Numbered from the stretch's first letter, positions 11,224 to 20,605 are shown. The stretch is DNA of 42,090 bases from Microgenomates bacterium OLB22 (GCA_001567515.1 LLEV01000017.1:1-42090); one strand, 5' to 3'. Notes: generated by a model not told the origin, from the letters alone. Program-made: numbers and translations.

Positions 11224-11954
11224 ACAGCTTTGAACGGACCAAGAACGAATGAAAACTCATCATAAAACTGTATACAAAGCCAGCGGGCCCATCAAGAAAG
11301 CCTAGTCGCCAGAAGTAGGTATAAATAAACTTTCCGATAGGATAGCCTATGATCTCTGACCACCCTGTCCGCTTTCCCTTTTTATACAATTCATCTGCTC
11401 TGATACTACTATAGCGATTGATTGAGGTAAGAAAGGTATCAATAGTAGGGTGTGGGTAGTGATCCAAATATCCATTTAGTCTTCTTAGTGGCCAAAGTGA
11501 AGAAAAGGTCTCATGGACATCTCCTATCCATTTACCAGATCTCTTTTGTACAAGACGGACAATACCACTTGATCGTGCAGTTCGCGTTTCCCCCCACTGG
11601 AGCTCTCTATTCCAGAAAAAAGTCTCGACGTTTTATCAGATAGTTATAGGAGCCAGATAAACTTGCCACTTTTTGGATAGACTTTTGGAGCTTCGGAGTA
11701 ATTCGCTCATCTGCATCGATAAAAAGTATCAAATCATTGGTCGCCAGCTCCATAGCCTTATTTCGTAAAGATGCAAAGTTTCCTTCTAGTGTTCTCTCAA
11801 GGACCCGTGCTCTTGCCTTGGTAGCAAGCGAGATAGTCTTATCTGAGGATCCCGTATCCACAACCAGGACTTCGTCACAAAAGGTAAGAGTTTTCAGACA
11901 AGCTTGAATATTCTCTTCTTCATTTAGCGTGAGAATGATGGCAGAGATAGGCAT
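11204..11954 (-). CDS. GT2 glycosyltransferase, WaaE/KdtX-like (frameshifted)
   Basis: GT-A fold family 2 glycosyltransferase. The N-terminus shows the nucleotide-binding start SAIILTLNEEENI, the VVDTGSSDKT segment and the metal-binding FIDADER motif at about residues 75-105. These are typical of LPS-core beta-glucosyltransferase-like enzymes (WaaE/KdtX group). The frame breaks in the A6 run at 11616-11621: DFFLE-stop becomes DFFWNRELQWGETR if one base is removed, and the second half continues to the stop at 11204. The joined product is about 249 aa, normal for the family. The ATG at 11954 has a TATAAT box 6 bases upstream, so it is probably leaderless and begins a transcript with the ligase gene. 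Confidence 0.8.
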
Positions 11955-11960
11955 AGAGGA

Positions 11961-11966
11961 ATTATA
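11961..11966 (-). promoter_or_regulatory. -10 box of a leaderless GT2 gene
   Basis: TATAAT on the minus strand, six bases (TCCTCT) before ATG 11954. The -35 region is weak (ATTTAC). Confidence 0.5.
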
Positions 11967-12021
11967 ACCTAAAGAGGAGACTAGTAAATTTATAAAGGAT
12001 GTTGAGAATATTTTTTAACAC

Positions 12022-12067
12022 AAAAAAATCCCGCTTTAACCTGTCATAGGACCGGTGTAAGAGCGGG
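12022..12067 (-). terminator. Rho-independent terminator after the orphan gene
   Basis: Minus-strand CCCGCT pairs with AGCGGG around a partly paired interior (TTACACCGGT with ACAGGTTAA), followed by a run of seven T. It separates the orphan gene at 12089-12502 from the GT2-ligase unit. Confidence 0.8.
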
Positions 12068-12088
12068 TATCACACGCACGAGTTGTGA

Positions 12089-12502
12089 CTAGTCAATCAG
12101 GAGGAGAGCCAGTCGTGATGCTACTTTCCTTATGGCCATAATCTCCATCTGGTTGTCGCTGCACAGTTCTACATGCCCATCATGATAGCAGATGAGATAG
12201 GTACTTGTTGACCCCTTGGCCCGCAAGATACACATTATCCCAAAGCTGCCTGGAGTCATTTTGACTCGAGCCAGATCGATGAAGATCGAGCTTCCTTCTT
12301 CGTCGATTACTACTGACTCCATAGGCAGGCCGAGCAGCTCCAGTAGCACCCTCCATCGTAACTCAGTAGCCTGAACATCGCCGAGATGCAGATAGTTTGT
12401 CTCTGGTGTAGTGACATAACCAGAATTGTGCACACCTCTCATGATCCATGAATGAACCTTCATAACACGGGAGCCACCTCCCATGAGCCCCGCATGCACC
12501 AT
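12089..12502 (-). CDS. Small orphan protein in a single-gene cassette
   Basis: Hypothetical protein of 137 aa without recognisable family. The open frame extends upstream to 12610, but that part contains a promoter (TATACT at 12552-12557). The ATG at 12502 has a purine-rich GAAGGGGGA ribosome site 6 bases upstream, so I take 12502 as the start. The product begins MVHAGLMGGGSRVMKV, has no signal peptide, and its second half alternates strands and short helices (VVIDEEGSSIFIDLARVKM, TYLICYHDGHVELCSDN), suggesting a small soluble alpha/beta domain. It has its own promoter and terminator inside the glycan locus. Base composition is richer in G+C than its neighbours. Confidence 0.55.
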   Translation of the reverse strand: MVHAGLMGGGSRVMKVHSWIMRGVHNSGYVTTPETNYLHLGDVQATELRWRVLLELLGLPMESVVIDEEGSSIFIDLARVKMTPGSFGIMCILRAKGSTSTYLICYHDGHVELCSDNQMEIMAIRKVASRLALLLID

Positions 12503-12551
12503 GTCAAGTCCCCCTTCTATAGAATGTGCGTGGTGGAATTCACCACTAGAA

Positions 12552-12580
12552 AGTATAACACTTGTCCAAGAAGACAGGAA
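12552..12580 (-). promoter_or_regulatory. Promoter of the orphan gene
   Basis: TTCCTG (12575-12580) and TATACT (12552-12557) with a 17-base spacer on the minus strand. It lies just after the stop of the SurA-like gene at 12585 and predicts a start near 12545, upstream of the chosen ATG 12502. Confidence 0.5.
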
Positions 12581-12584
12581 TGGT

Positions 12585-13214
12585 TCACAAAGAGCGCCTG
12601 ATATCGGCATTTTTGAGCGCAGACGTCACCCATTTACCAAACTCATTTTGGAGTTTGAGAGCCTGCACCTGCCCCCTGATCGCGATCTTTTGACTCTCAT
12701 AGATAGCCCCCTCACCTTTAAGTATCCGGGCATTTACAAAGTAATCATTGATGTCTTTTTCGCTAATAGCTATGTTTTTGCCAAACATCTTCTCTACGAG
12801 GATCTGGATCTTGATCTCTTTCTCTAACATATCTCGGGTATTTCGTTGTTGGGCGAGATAATCATTTAGTGTCAATGATTGTTTCTTTAGATTTTCCTCT
12901 ACTATACTTATCTGCTTATCTACTTCTGATTTGGAGGCTTTCACATTCCTCTTCATAGCCTCTTCTTCAACAAGATGATAGATGATGAGCTGGTCAAGGA
13001 CCTGGTTGCCTGCTATCATGTAAACTCGACGAGTAAAGTCTTCTCTACTTATACCCTCTCCATTGACTGTTGCGATGGGGATAAGGCGACGGAGATTTAT
13101 ACCAAACACAAAGGCGAGAAACGCTACTAGTAGATAGCTCCCTACAAGAAGAGCTTTTTTGCTTTTAAAAAGATATGAGACCAGACTAAAACGATTCTTT
13201 ACTATACGTATCAT
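12585..13214 (-). CDS. SurA-N-like membrane-anchored chaperone domain protein
   Basis: A 209-aa protein with a basic N-terminus, one membrane segment at about residues 25-45 (VGSYLLVAFLAFVFGI), and an extracytoplasmic helical domain. The segment IATVNGEGISREDFTRRVY followed by helices with QVLDQLIIYHLVEEEA matches the SurA/PrsA N-terminal chaperone domain. No parvulin isomerase domain follows, so it is a chaperone-only form. It would assist folding of exported proteins, and the large secretome nearby makes that plausible. It starts 28 bases after the GT4 gene and may be part of the same transcript. Confidence 0.7.
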   Translation of the reverse strand: MIRIVKNRFSLVSYLFKSKKALLVGSYLLVAFLAFVFGINLRRLIPIATVNGEGISREDFTRRVYMIAGNQVLDQLIIYHLVEEEAMKRNVKASKSEVDKQISIVEENLKKQSLTLNDYLAQQRNTRDMLEKEIKIQILVEKMFGKNIAISEKDINDYFVNARILKGEGAIYESQKIAIRGQVQALKLQNEFGKWVTSALKNADIRRSL

Positions 13215-13241
13215 AGATAGCGATTATAGCAAACTTATGTT

Positions 13242-14376
13242 TTACTGCAATGATCTATATAACGATAGAAGCTTGTTAGACTGCTTTATAGAATCGAATT
13301 CTTTGGTGGCTCTAGCAACGGCGTTACCAGATAACTTCCTATAGGCTATACTATCAGATATAAACAAGTGCAAAGCACGTGTTACTGCATCAACTGATCC
13401 CTGAGGAATGCATATACCAGCATCTCCAATAACCTCTTTCAAAGCTCCTGTATCATACGCAATGACAGGCAAACCGCAAGCCATTGCCTCGGCTACTGCC
13501 ATCCCAAACTGCTCTGCTGTCTTTTCATCTGATCGGGCCAGATGAAGCAATAAATCATGCTTGTGGTATTCGTGAGGCATGTTGTCATATGCGACATGCT
13601 TGATGTTGAGAGACCCTGCTGGCAATTGATCGGCATAAAATCTGAGCTGGGATCTCAACGGCCCACTACCTATCCATGAACATTCAAATAGAATCCCTTG
13701 TTCATGCAAGCCTACAAGTACACGACCTACATCGTGTACTCCCTTCTCCCATGAAAGTCTACCTACTACAAGAATCTTAATTGGCCTTGATATAGACTCC
13801 CTCACCTGTGGAGTAAATCTAGAGAGGTCTAATCCTGGATATACTACGTGGATCTTGTCTGCGCTGACACCTTCGGCTACTAACGCATTACTAGCTAACA
13901 GTGTGACTGCTAGGTACGCATCTGTCTCTTTCTTTACTAGTCTTTTTATCTGTTTTTTGCTGTTAGACCTTCATTATTGTGACCTATTGTGTCCCAACAT
14001 GTCAGAACAAGTTTCTTTACATGCCCTCTTTTTTTAGCTTTGCTAGTTGGAGATCATAGCCATAGTAGGTTTCTGCTCCATGAGCAATGTCAAATGGTCC
14101 ATTCTCCCTTACGTACCTCTCAAGTCCTAAGAGGAAATGAGGATCACCGATGGTCCTATTTGCTACAGCTCTAATCATCTGTGGCCAAAGTGGAATTGAC
14201 TGGCCTATGGTCCCGAGGTCATAGGGAGAAAAAAATCGAGTGGTCGGGATGCCTACATAGGTATGTATAGGTCTATGGCTTCCTATTGCCCTGATGTCGA
14301 CCTGCTCTTTCAACGGCACATAGCTTTGCATCTCAAAAATGTTAAGAAAGGCCCCTCTTACTACTAGTATCTTCAT
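13242..14376 (-). CDS. GT4 glycosyltransferase (two frameshifts)
   Basis: GT-B family 4 glycosyltransferase. Three frame segments join if one base is added in each of two runs, T7 at 14029-14035 and T6 at 13953-13958. The joined text has the family order: MKILVVRGAF at the N-terminus, LTCWDTIGHNNEGLTAKK in the middle, then VVYPGLDLSRFTPQ, IKILVVGRLSWEKGV, and the donor-site motif EQFGMAVAEAMACGLPV with its E-x7-E pair. The length is about 378 aa, normal for the family. The start at 14376 overlaps the stop of the preceding GT4 gene by four bases (ATGA), which is why I prefer it to the longer frame from 14415. The likely role is adding a sugar to a lipid-linked glycan in the cytoplasm. Confidence 0.8.
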
Positions 14377-15371
14377 ATCATTGTGTTTCGAATCTGTGAC
14401 ACCATAGTCTCCCACGAGCAGACAGCAGCAAGCTCCCTTCTCAGTCTCAGAGACACTGTATCTCTAGGGGCAGCTAGACAAACTCTCAAATGATCTACCA
14501 TATGACTCGAATCCACAATAGTGACGTATCCGCGCAGCTCAGGGATGATAGCTGTCGAAGTAGCTATCACAGGACAGCCGAGAGAAAGTGATTCGATGAC
14601 GGGCAAATTGCCACTCTCATAAGCTGACATGCTGACCAGGGCATGAGCGCCTTTGTACAACTGAACCAGACGTTTCCGATCGGCATACGGGATGACAACG
14701 ACCCCTGGATGACGCCATCTATCGCGTGACACTCCAGCCAATATGAGATGACAGTTGGAATTGGACCGGTATACTTGCGCAAATGCCTTTACTATACGAC
14801 TGATCCGTTTGATAGGATGATCCATCCCTACATAGAGGAGATAGGGGACAGGATGAGCATTTTTTTGGGCATGAATGCTTTTAAGATCTGTTGGGATACC
14901 AAAAGGGACTGACAGGATACCCTCCCTACGACCTGTGTACTTTTTCCATTCCCTTTTTACTTTCGCTGATGAGGTCATGATCACATGAGCATCCTGTGCT
15001 ATGCGCTGCATCTGTGACCTCAGCATGCTATATGCCTCAGGATAGAGCCTCGGATAACGCATAAAAGATAGGCCATGAGATAAAGCGATGATCTTGCCTG
15101 GGGCAAAGGGGGGGATATAGTGGTTAAGTGCCAGGAATCCATCATAGTGCCCGATGAGACCTTCTATCATCAGACTTGGTTTCCAGAGTATCCCTGATGT
15201 CTGTTTCCAAAAAATGGCCGGCAGATCATCTTGATGTTCATGGGCATATCCCACGATAGTATCTCCATGATTTATCCATGTTTTTAGGATCTCATGGGTC
15301 ACAATCCCAGTGCCATATTTATGGGCGGTGAGTGATCCAGCATCAGCGAGAAGGTGCATATACCAGTTCAC
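14373..15371 (-). CDS. GT4 glycosyltransferase
   Basis: A 332-aa intact GT-B enzyme. YLLYVGMDHPIKRISRIVKAF marks the second Rossmann domain, and YESGNLPVIESLSLGCPVIA carries the E-x7-E nucleotide-sugar site. The N-terminal domain starts MNWYMHLLADAGSL and includes GTGIVTHEILK, typical of retaining glycosyltransferases that act on surface polysaccharides. Its start lies inside the end of the flippase gene (29-base overlap) and its stop overlaps the next GT4, so the three are translationally linked. No frameshift is needed here. Confidence 0.85.
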   Translation of the reverse strand: MNWYMHLLADAGSLTAHKYGTGIVTHEILKTWINHGDTIVGYAHEHQDDLPAIFWKQTSGILWKPSLMIEGLIGHYDGFLALNHYIPPFAPGKIIALSHGLSFMRYPRLYPEAYSMLRSQMQRIAQDAHVIMTSSAKVKREWKKYTGRREGILSVPFGIPTDLKSIHAQKNAHPVPYLLYVGMDHPIKRISRIVKAFAQVYRSNSNCHLILAGVSRDRWRHPGVVVIPYADRKRLVQLYKGAHALVSMSAYESGNLPVIESLSLGCPVIATSTAIIPELRGYVTIVDSSHMVDHLRVCLAAPRDTVSLRLRRELAAVCSWETMVSQIRNTMI

Positions 15372-17308
15372 GATAACATATTAATCCAAATATGACAGCA
15401 TTCCATACCTCAGTCCCCACAGTGATCCATGCACTCGCTCGTGCTCCGTACTGGGGAATGAGTAGTACATTGGCAATAAGTACAAGGACTACATCAAGCG
15501 CAAATACTGTAGCTACAATCCAACGCCTCTTGCGTACATAGAGGGCATTGATAAAGCACGTAGATACTCCAATAAAGGGCAATGCAATCATCACTATTTT
15601 GCTAAGGTAGATCGATTCACCATATGAATCGGGGATGAGTAGAGTAAGCAGGGTAGACCCAAAAAGCCACCAAATAATGCTAATAAAGGTCAAAAAAAAG
15701 GTGAGTAAGCTAGTGTCACGGACTAGCCGCGGTATAAACTCTCGCGTACGCGAAAGTAGGGCTAATCGTGGGGCAGCTGTCAAAGAGTAGTTCGCTGCCA
15801 GAAATATGAGAGCGTCAAAAAAATTTATAACCGGCAGCATATGTCGCAACCGCCATAGGTCCCTTAAATGCTTCGAGTAAGAAGAGATCGATGCGATAGT
15901 ACATGCTAGCAAAAAACCCTATAACTATAAACACTGATGAATGAGTGACTAATCTTTTCCAGCCTGAGATAAGGCTCCTTAACGGCTTTGTGCCACACAC
16001 AAGGTCAAGTAGGGGAAGGCTGGTAGTTCGGGAGACAAGTAGTAGCGTTGCTAGAGCATAAGTACCATAAAGACCACCCATCGCACTGAGTGCCCAAATA
16101 TACCCAAATAGCCACCCTACACATAATGTAGTGGCTACTAAGAAAACATGAAAAATGATGGCTGTTGTTGCTGCAAGGGACTGTCTACCCTGTGAACTGG
16201 TAATGATAAGCAGGGTGCCCGAGTTTGCCATGGAAACTAGTGTGGGGAGTAGGACAAGCACACTCAGGAGTGCCAGATTTGCCTCTCCACTGACTATCAC
16301 CCCTACACAAGTGATAAGCGTCAACAACAGCGCCCACCAGAAGCGAAGACTCGAAAAAAGGGGGATTTTTTTAGCTAATTGATCTGGTTTTGTCGTGATG
16401 CCTAGTGTAGTAGTACCTAGATCAAGGAGTGGTGATAGGAGCAGTACATGCGCCCAAGCGACTTGATATGAACCGTACTCTTCCTGAGAAAATACACGTA
16501 AGAGCCCTAAGAAAAGAATAAAGTTTAGCGCTTTGATAACCACATTTGACAAAGAGAGCATACTGTATTGGCGGATAAGACCAAATGAATTGAAGAATGC
16601 TTGCGCAAGCTCATAAAGAGTTTTTGGGGCTCGGTACAGCTCATAGAGCCACGACACGACTGTCCCGTGGCGCCATTTGAACAAAAGCCGACCGAGAGCG
16701 AGATAGAGATTTTTCTTCGGATTTGCATCCGAATTGCTCTCATGTTGATAGCACAATGCCCTATCAATACCGACTTGAAAACCTGCTTTAGTGGCACGAG
16801 CACAGTATTCGACATCTTCGTAGTACAGGAAAAAACCTGTATCAAAAAAGCCACATTTTTGCAGAACATCCCTCTTTATTACCATGAGGGAGCCGGAGAC
16901 AAAATCGACTTTTTGAAATCTATGCGAAAAGTCTTTAGCAACAGTCTTCCCGCTGATGAGCCCTCCACTCATAGTTTTCCTATCAATTTTTCCCCCTAAG
17001 TAAGTCTTATTGTCCATCTCCATAGCAGTTCCCCAGATGTCAAAATGCGCAGAAGCTATCTCCAAGTCGCCTGTTGTGATGTCCCCAAGGTCCACATCAG
17101 GATTTACTAAGAGAAGTCTATCGGATCCTGCTTTAAAAGCTTTTTTTATTCCTATGTTTACCGCTTTTACAAAGCCCCTATTTACAATCGTATTATCGAT
17201 AACAAAGATCTGACTCTCTGATATACGAGCCCTATGAAGCTGCTTTTTCAAACGGTCTAGTTCTTCTGGTGGGGTATGAAAAGTTACAATAATCGCGCTC
17301 CATTGCAT
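15343..17308 (-). CDS. GT2 glycosyltransferase fused to a Wzx-type flippase (frameshifted)
   Basis: Residues 1 to about 235 form a GT2 rhamnosyltransferase-like domain: SAIIVTFHTPPEEL, LLVNPDVDL (the NPDVD metal motif), FVSGSLMVIKRDVLQKCGFFD and FFLYYEDVEYC. From about residue 248 (MLSLSNVVIKALNFILF) the protein becomes a polysaccharide flippase with about 11-12 membrane segments (FSQEEYGSYQVAW is the family's first loop). One frameshift in A7 at 15817-15823 is resolved by removing a base (AAGYKFFDALIFLAAN). The fused length is about 654 aa. The M at the start of the flippase part could be an internal start, but no ribosome site precedes it. Coupling of sugar transfer and lipid-linked glycan export is inferred. 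The start at 17308 has TATACT 7 bases upstream. Confidence 0.75.
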
Positions 17309-17315
17309 AGAAGCT

Positions 17316-17321
17316 AGTATA
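17316..17321 (-). promoter_or_regulatory. -10 box of the leaderless GT2-flippase gene
   Basis: TATACT on the minus strand, seven bases before ATG 17308. It diverges from the plus-strand promoter at 17358. Confidence 0.5.
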
Positions 17322-17357
17322 TACGAAGGCCGAGGAAAGAATGTGGGGATTTTGTGT

Positions 17358-17386
17358 TTGACATATACTATAAGTTATGATACAAT
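17358..17386 (+). promoter_or_regulatory. Promoter (TTGACA-17-TACAAT)
   Basis: Consensus -35 TTGACA at 17358-17363 and TACAAT at 17381-17386 with 17 bases between. The -10 overlaps an upstream in-frame ATG at 17377, which excludes that ATG as the start of the next gene. Confidence 0.75.
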
Positions 17387-17421
17387 CAACCCAACTGTCC
17401 GGCCTAAACAAGGAGTTTGAC

Positions 17422-17823
17422 TTGAATAACACGGTCACGAGTTCTGGAAACTGGATCAATAAGATCTTGGTCGAGGCGCTATTGCGCTTCGACTTTCGGA
17501 CTGACTCGATCAAGTGCCAGCCGGGCCAACGCCCGAGTGAGTATTCATTTGATCTTGACACAGCAGCTTTGCACCTGCTGCGTGTCAGAGAAAATTTTGA
17601 AGGTTATCATGATCTAGATATAGCCCTATGGCAGTTTATGTGGGACTCCGTAGTCCATGCGCATAAGAATCTCGCGTCAGATGTTCGCGAGGAGAGCGAC
17701 CTGGCCGAATACCTTACTCATAAGCCGTACTTCGCCTACCCGAGTCCGAGATCCCGAATGGCCCTGCGGCTCAGTGTTGAGAAGTATGGGTCACGACTTC
17801 AAAATGCTGTGACGATACACTAG
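17422..17823 (+). CDS. Small orphan soluble protein in a single-gene cassette
   Basis: Hypothetical, 133 aa. The TTG at 17422 is chosen because AAGGAG stands 6-7 bases upstream and the earlier in-frame ATG lies in the promoter. The product has no membrane segment or signal peptide. It is mostly helical, with acidic and aromatic patches (YHDLDIALWQFMWDSVVHAHKN) and a basic C-terminal half (YPSPRSRMALRLSVEKYG). No family recognised. It has its own consensus promoter and a strong terminator, so it is a one-gene transcript. Confidence 0.65.
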   Translation: MNNTVTSSGNWINKILVEALLRFDFRTDSIKCQPGQRPSEYSFDLDTAALHLLRVRENFEGYHDLDIALWQFMWDSVVHAHKNLASDVREESDLAEYLTHKPYFAYPSPRSRMALRLSVEKYGSRLQNAVTIH

Positions 17824-17836
17824 CCGTGCAGTACAG

Positions 17837-17863
17837 ACCCCATCATCAAGATGGGGTTTTTTT
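17837..17863 (+). terminator. Rho-independent terminator
   Basis: CCCCATC and GATGGGG with a 5-base loop followed by seven T, 14 bases after the stop of the orphan gene. Confidence 0.9.
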
Positions 17864-18105
17864 ATTAGTCTTGAAGAGGTTTTTTCTGTATTGAATAATA
17901 CTCTCAATGAGCCCGCATTTTCGCAAGATTTGTAGGTAGAGGAAATGGATCTGCTCCAAGTCATTCTAGATACATCCAGTGACACTATTTAACCGTACAA
18001 TTGTACTACATACTCACTAGTCAGATTAGCCATGTCCCTAAGCTTAGGATGATGCAATATGGGATACAAGTCAATCTATATTGGTCATTTGGATTTGAAT
18101 ACGTA

Positions 18106-18134
18106 TTGACATATTATAGGTTACGTGTTATACT
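18106..18134 (+). promoter_or_regulatory. Promoter (TTGACA-17-TATACT)
   Basis: TTGACA at 18106-18111 and TATACT at 18129-18134, 17-base spacer, 30 bases before a well-placed ribosome site and a very short gene. Confidence 0.75.
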
Positions 18135-18163
18135 ACGTACATCGCTCACTCAAGGAGGAATGT

Positions 18164-18262
18164 ATGTACAAGTTGGGGATGCTGGTCCTTGCCGTGGCCA
18201 TCGTGGCGGTGACAGGCATCGGGCTCATCGTACACGCCCCCCCTGTGGGGGCGTTTACCTAG
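18164..18262 (+). CDS. 32-residue membrane peptide
   Basis: Begins MYKLGMLVLAVAIVAVTGIG and ends HAPPVGAFT: one membrane helix with a single basic residue in front and a short outside tail. AAGGAGGA lies 5 bases before the ATG, a consensus promoter sits upstream and a strong terminator at 18340 follows. This complete expression cassette is the main evidence, since the peptide is too short for homology. An open frame overlapping it (18001-18369) lacks a ribosome site and crosses the promoter, so I reject that one. The DNA after the promoter is markedly G+C-rich. The 75 bases between the stop and the terminator carry no convincing second gene. Confidence 0.55.
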   Translation: MYKLGMLVLAVAIVAVTGIGLIVHAPPVGAFT

Positions 18263-18339
18263 CGATCGTGGGCCTGGCCCTCATGGCCGTAACCAGGATC
18301 GCCATGATGGCGATGCCGGTCCGAGCGCTGACCGGCCTA

Positions 18340-18383
18340 CCCCCTTACCATTGCCTGTTGGCGAGGTAAGGGGGTTTTGTTTT
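18340..18383 (+). terminator. Rho-independent terminator
   Basis: CCCCCTTACC pairs exactly with GGTAAGGGGG across a 15-base loop and is followed by TTTTGTTTT. Confidence 0.85.
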
Positions 18384-18744
18384 ATCAAGTATCAACGGAC
18401 AGCTCCAGTAGCCGGGTTTTTTCAACTCTACCGAGATTAGGAGTATAGAGCCTAATGTACTAGGTTCTTATTTGTTGCTATTTGCCTAAATGACTAGATT
18501 CTACATGCCTTTATCTGCCCACATAGGAGATGTTCTAAGGAAAACTAGGAGCCATGGGCTCCACTATGGCAGGATGTCTAGTATCATCAACGTTCCAAAC
18601 TTTAAAGATGTTAAGAAGGTAAGACAACTAGACTTTTCTGTACCAACAACCTGATCAACCAATTCACCCTTCCGATCCTTCAGCCCTTCGGCCTTGCTCA
18701 GGGCAGGCTATAGCAACGATCGCATCGATCCTTTAGCGATACGT
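18384..18744. other. Gene-free stretch before glyA
   Basis: No gene supported. It contains a 15-base palindrome (GGAGCC-ATG-GGCTCC) near 18550 and, near 18687-18712, a CTTCAGCCCTTCGGCCTTGC-like segment followed by TCAGGGCAGG. The latter resembles the 'ctgagc/gctcag' intergenic repeats seen at 38593. Confidence 0.4.
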
Positions 18745-18750
18745 TATAAT
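18745..18750 (+). promoter_or_regulatory. -10 box of leaderless glyA
   Basis: TATAAT five bases before ATG 18756, with no ribosome site possible between them. No clear -35 is seen. Confidence 0.55.
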
Positions 18751-18755
18751 ATGGC

Positions 18756-20018
18756 ATGTCACAGAAAGATTTTCGATCGCTCCACTACCTGCAGCAGCAG
18801 GACCCTACTGTTTTCGACATCTGGAAAAAGGAGGTCGCACGTCAAAAGTATGGCATAGAGCTCATCGCGTCTGAAAACTACGTCTCACCGGCAGTATTGG
18901 AAGCGCTCGGATCCGAATTTACCAACAAATACTCTGAGGGCCTCCCCGGGCGACGCTACTATGGTGGCAATGAGTACATCGATGAAGTAGAAACACTCGC
19001 AATCGAGAGGGCAAAAGAGCTATTCAAATCCGAACATGTCAACGTCCAACCTCACTCGGGTAACCCAGCAAATATGGCTGCCTACTTTGCTCTACTGAAC
19101 CCTGGGGATACGATCCTTGGCATGAGCCTGGCACATGGGGGGCACCTTTCTCACGGAATGCCTCTCAACTTTTCCGGGAAATGGTACAAAGTTATCGGAT
19201 ATGAGACAGATCCACAGACGGGGCTCATAGACATAGATCAGGTTAGAGCCCTCGCTAAGGAGCATAAACCAAAACTCATCCTAGCTGGGTTTTCTGCCTA
19301 CTCACGATCACTTAATTGGCAACTATTTCGGGAGATAGCAGATGAAGTAGGGGCTTATCTGATGGCAGACATCGCCCATATCGCAGGGCTTATTGCAGGT
19401 AACCAGCTCGATAGTCCTATCCCTCACTGTGATATAGTCACTACTACAACTCACAAAACGCTGCGCGGACCTCGTGGAGCAATCATCATGAGTCGGGAAG
19501 ACCTAGGGATGCGGATAGATAAGGCAGTTTTCCCTGGACTTCAAGGTGGACCGCATGAACATACTATTGCTGCTAAGGCTGTAGCATTTCAAGAAGCTCT
19601 ACAGCCTTCATTTTCTATCTATGCCGAGCAGATTATCAAAAATGCTCAGGCTCTTTCTACAGCTTTACAGTATGCGGGATTCAACATCGTAAGCGGAGGG
19701 ACTGACAACCACTTGATGCTAGTTGATCTCCGTCCAAAGAGGATTACTGGCGATGTCGCTGAGCGAGCGCTAGAACTTGCAGGGATATCGGCCAACAAAA
19801 ATCTCATCCCCTTTGATCCGGAGAAACCAATAGTTACCAGCGGCATCCGACTGGGGACTCCTGCTATGACCACGCGAGGGATGAAGGAAGAAGAGATGAA
19901 GACGGTAGCAGCATTTGTCACCCAGGCCCTTGAGCATCATGCAAATGAAAAAAAACTCCAGGAGATTAAGAGAGAAATACATCACTTCACCGCCCAATTT
20001 CCAATGTTTAGTGAGTGA
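18756..20018 (+). CDS. glyA: Serine hydroxymethyltransferase
   Basis: A 420-aa PLP enzyme that converts serine and tetrahydrofolate to glycine and methylene-tetrahydrofolate in the cytoplasm. The sequence is full length and shows the family landmarks: [12 protein letters not shown] near the N-terminus, [44 protein letters not shown], and the PLP-lysine motif [13 protein letters not shown] with Lys about residue 234. The substrate-site end [17 protein letters not shown]-like segment is present ([16 protein letters not shown]). It stands alone, not in an operon, with a TATAAT box five bases from the ATG. It is one of only two housekeeping-type genes here and has no frameshift. Confidence 0.97.
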   Translation: MSQKDFRSLHYLQQQDPTVFDIWKKEVARQKYGIELIASENYVSPAVLEALGSEFTNKYSEGLPGRRYYGGNEYIDEVETLAIERAKELFKSEHVNVQPHSGNPANMAAYFALLNPGDTILGMSLAHGGHLSHGMPLNFSGKWYKVIGYETDPQTGLIDIDQVRALAKEHKPKLILAGFSAYSRSLNWQLFREIADEVGAYLMADIAHIAGLIAGNQLDSPIPHCDIVTTTTHKTLRGPRGAIIMSREDLGMRIDKAVFPGLQGGPHEHTIAAKAVAFQEALQPSFSIYAEQIIKNAQALSTALQYAGFNIVSGGTDNHLMLVDLRPKRITGDVAERALELAGISANKNLIPFDPEKPIVTSGIRLGTPAMTTRGMKEEEMKTVAAFVTQALEHHANEKKLQEIKREIHHFTAQFPMFSE

Positions 20019-20124
20019 CTCTAGTACATTATCCTGACCCCTGGTAGGAAAAGGATCTTGCGCTATTGAACTTACAGTACAAGATTCTTTGCCATAGGTT
20101 CAGACTATAATGGCTAGATTTTTC

Positions 20125-20153
20125 TTGCTATATATGAGTTCCCATAGTATAAT
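20125..20153 (+). promoter_or_regulatory. Promoter of the small membrane protein group
   Basis: TTGCTA (20125-20130) and TATAAT (20148-20153) with a 17-base spacer, before the AAGGAG-led gene at 20186. Confidence 0.6.
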
Positions 20154-20185
20154 TCCTTTAGCACTTTCTGCTAAGGAGAAAGCCC

Positions 20186-20389
20186 ATGATGATCATACTA
20201 GTTGCAGGTTCTTTGGCACATGCTGGTTATAGAGTTTCTGATCTGATAGGCGCCCTATTTAACAGGCAACGTCGAAAAGAAGATGATCTCTGGAAGCTGT
20301 TTACCAATGCTTTCTTTTGGACTATGATTGCTTTAAGTATGTGGTTAATGTGGGAAATTACCCTCCAGTCACCTGACATCTGTTGCTAG
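20186..20389 (+). CDS. Small two-helix membrane protein
   Basis: A 67-aa hypothetical protein. AAGGAG lies 8-9 bases before ATG 20186. The first hydrophobic stretch (MMIILVAGSLAHAGYRV) is followed by a charged cytoplasmic segment (NRQRRKEDD) and a second helix (FFWTMIALSMWLMWEI). No family recognised. It is the first of two or three tandem small membrane proteins read from one promoter, ending at the hairpin at 20803. Confidence 0.6.
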   Translation: MMIILVAGSLAHAGYRVSDLIGALFNRQRRKEDDLWKLFTNAFFWTMIALSMWLMWEITLQSPDICC

Positions 20390-20424
20390 CAGATCTATCC
20401 AATGAAAAATATAGGAGCCGAATC

Positions 20425-20592
20425 ATGGGTATCCCTCGGATAATCTTTTTAAGTATCGTTGAGTGGCTTATCCTCTTGATCATACTCGTGATAGTCGCTG
20501 TGCTCATGGAAAAGACAACACTGGCATTAAATAGTGTAGCAGCGCCTCTGTTCTTGCTGATTACAGCTCGCAACATGCTCAAGGAGTATTGA
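20425..20592 (+). CDS. Small membrane protein
   Basis: A 55-aa hypothetical protein starting MGIPRIIFLSIVEW. The ATG at 20425 has AGGAG 7 bases upstream, preferred over the longer frame from 20383 that overlaps the previous gene. There are two hydrophobic stretches, and the end is ITARNMLKEY. This resembles the end of the 21126 gene (GARHLLNETYY), so the two are likely distant relatives. Confidence 0.6.
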   Translation: MGIPRIIFLSIVEWLILLIILVIVAVLMEKTTLALNSVAAPLFLLITARNMLKEY

Positions 20593-20605
20593 AGGTAAGT
20601 TATGA

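Noticed and set aside
17232-17561. A 109-codon minus-strand frame opposite the orphan gene
   Set aside because: It crosses the divergent promoter region and overlaps two better-supported genes; the text is not protein-like.
18001-18369. A 122-codon open frame on the plus strand
   Set aside because: It runs across a consensus promoter and a ribosome site for a different frame, has no ribosome site of its own and an unlike composition in its two halves. The 32-codon gene inside it is better supported.
18549-18563. GGAGCC-ATG-GGCTCC palindrome considered as a terminator
   Set aside because: No T-run follows on either strand and it is too far from any stop codon.
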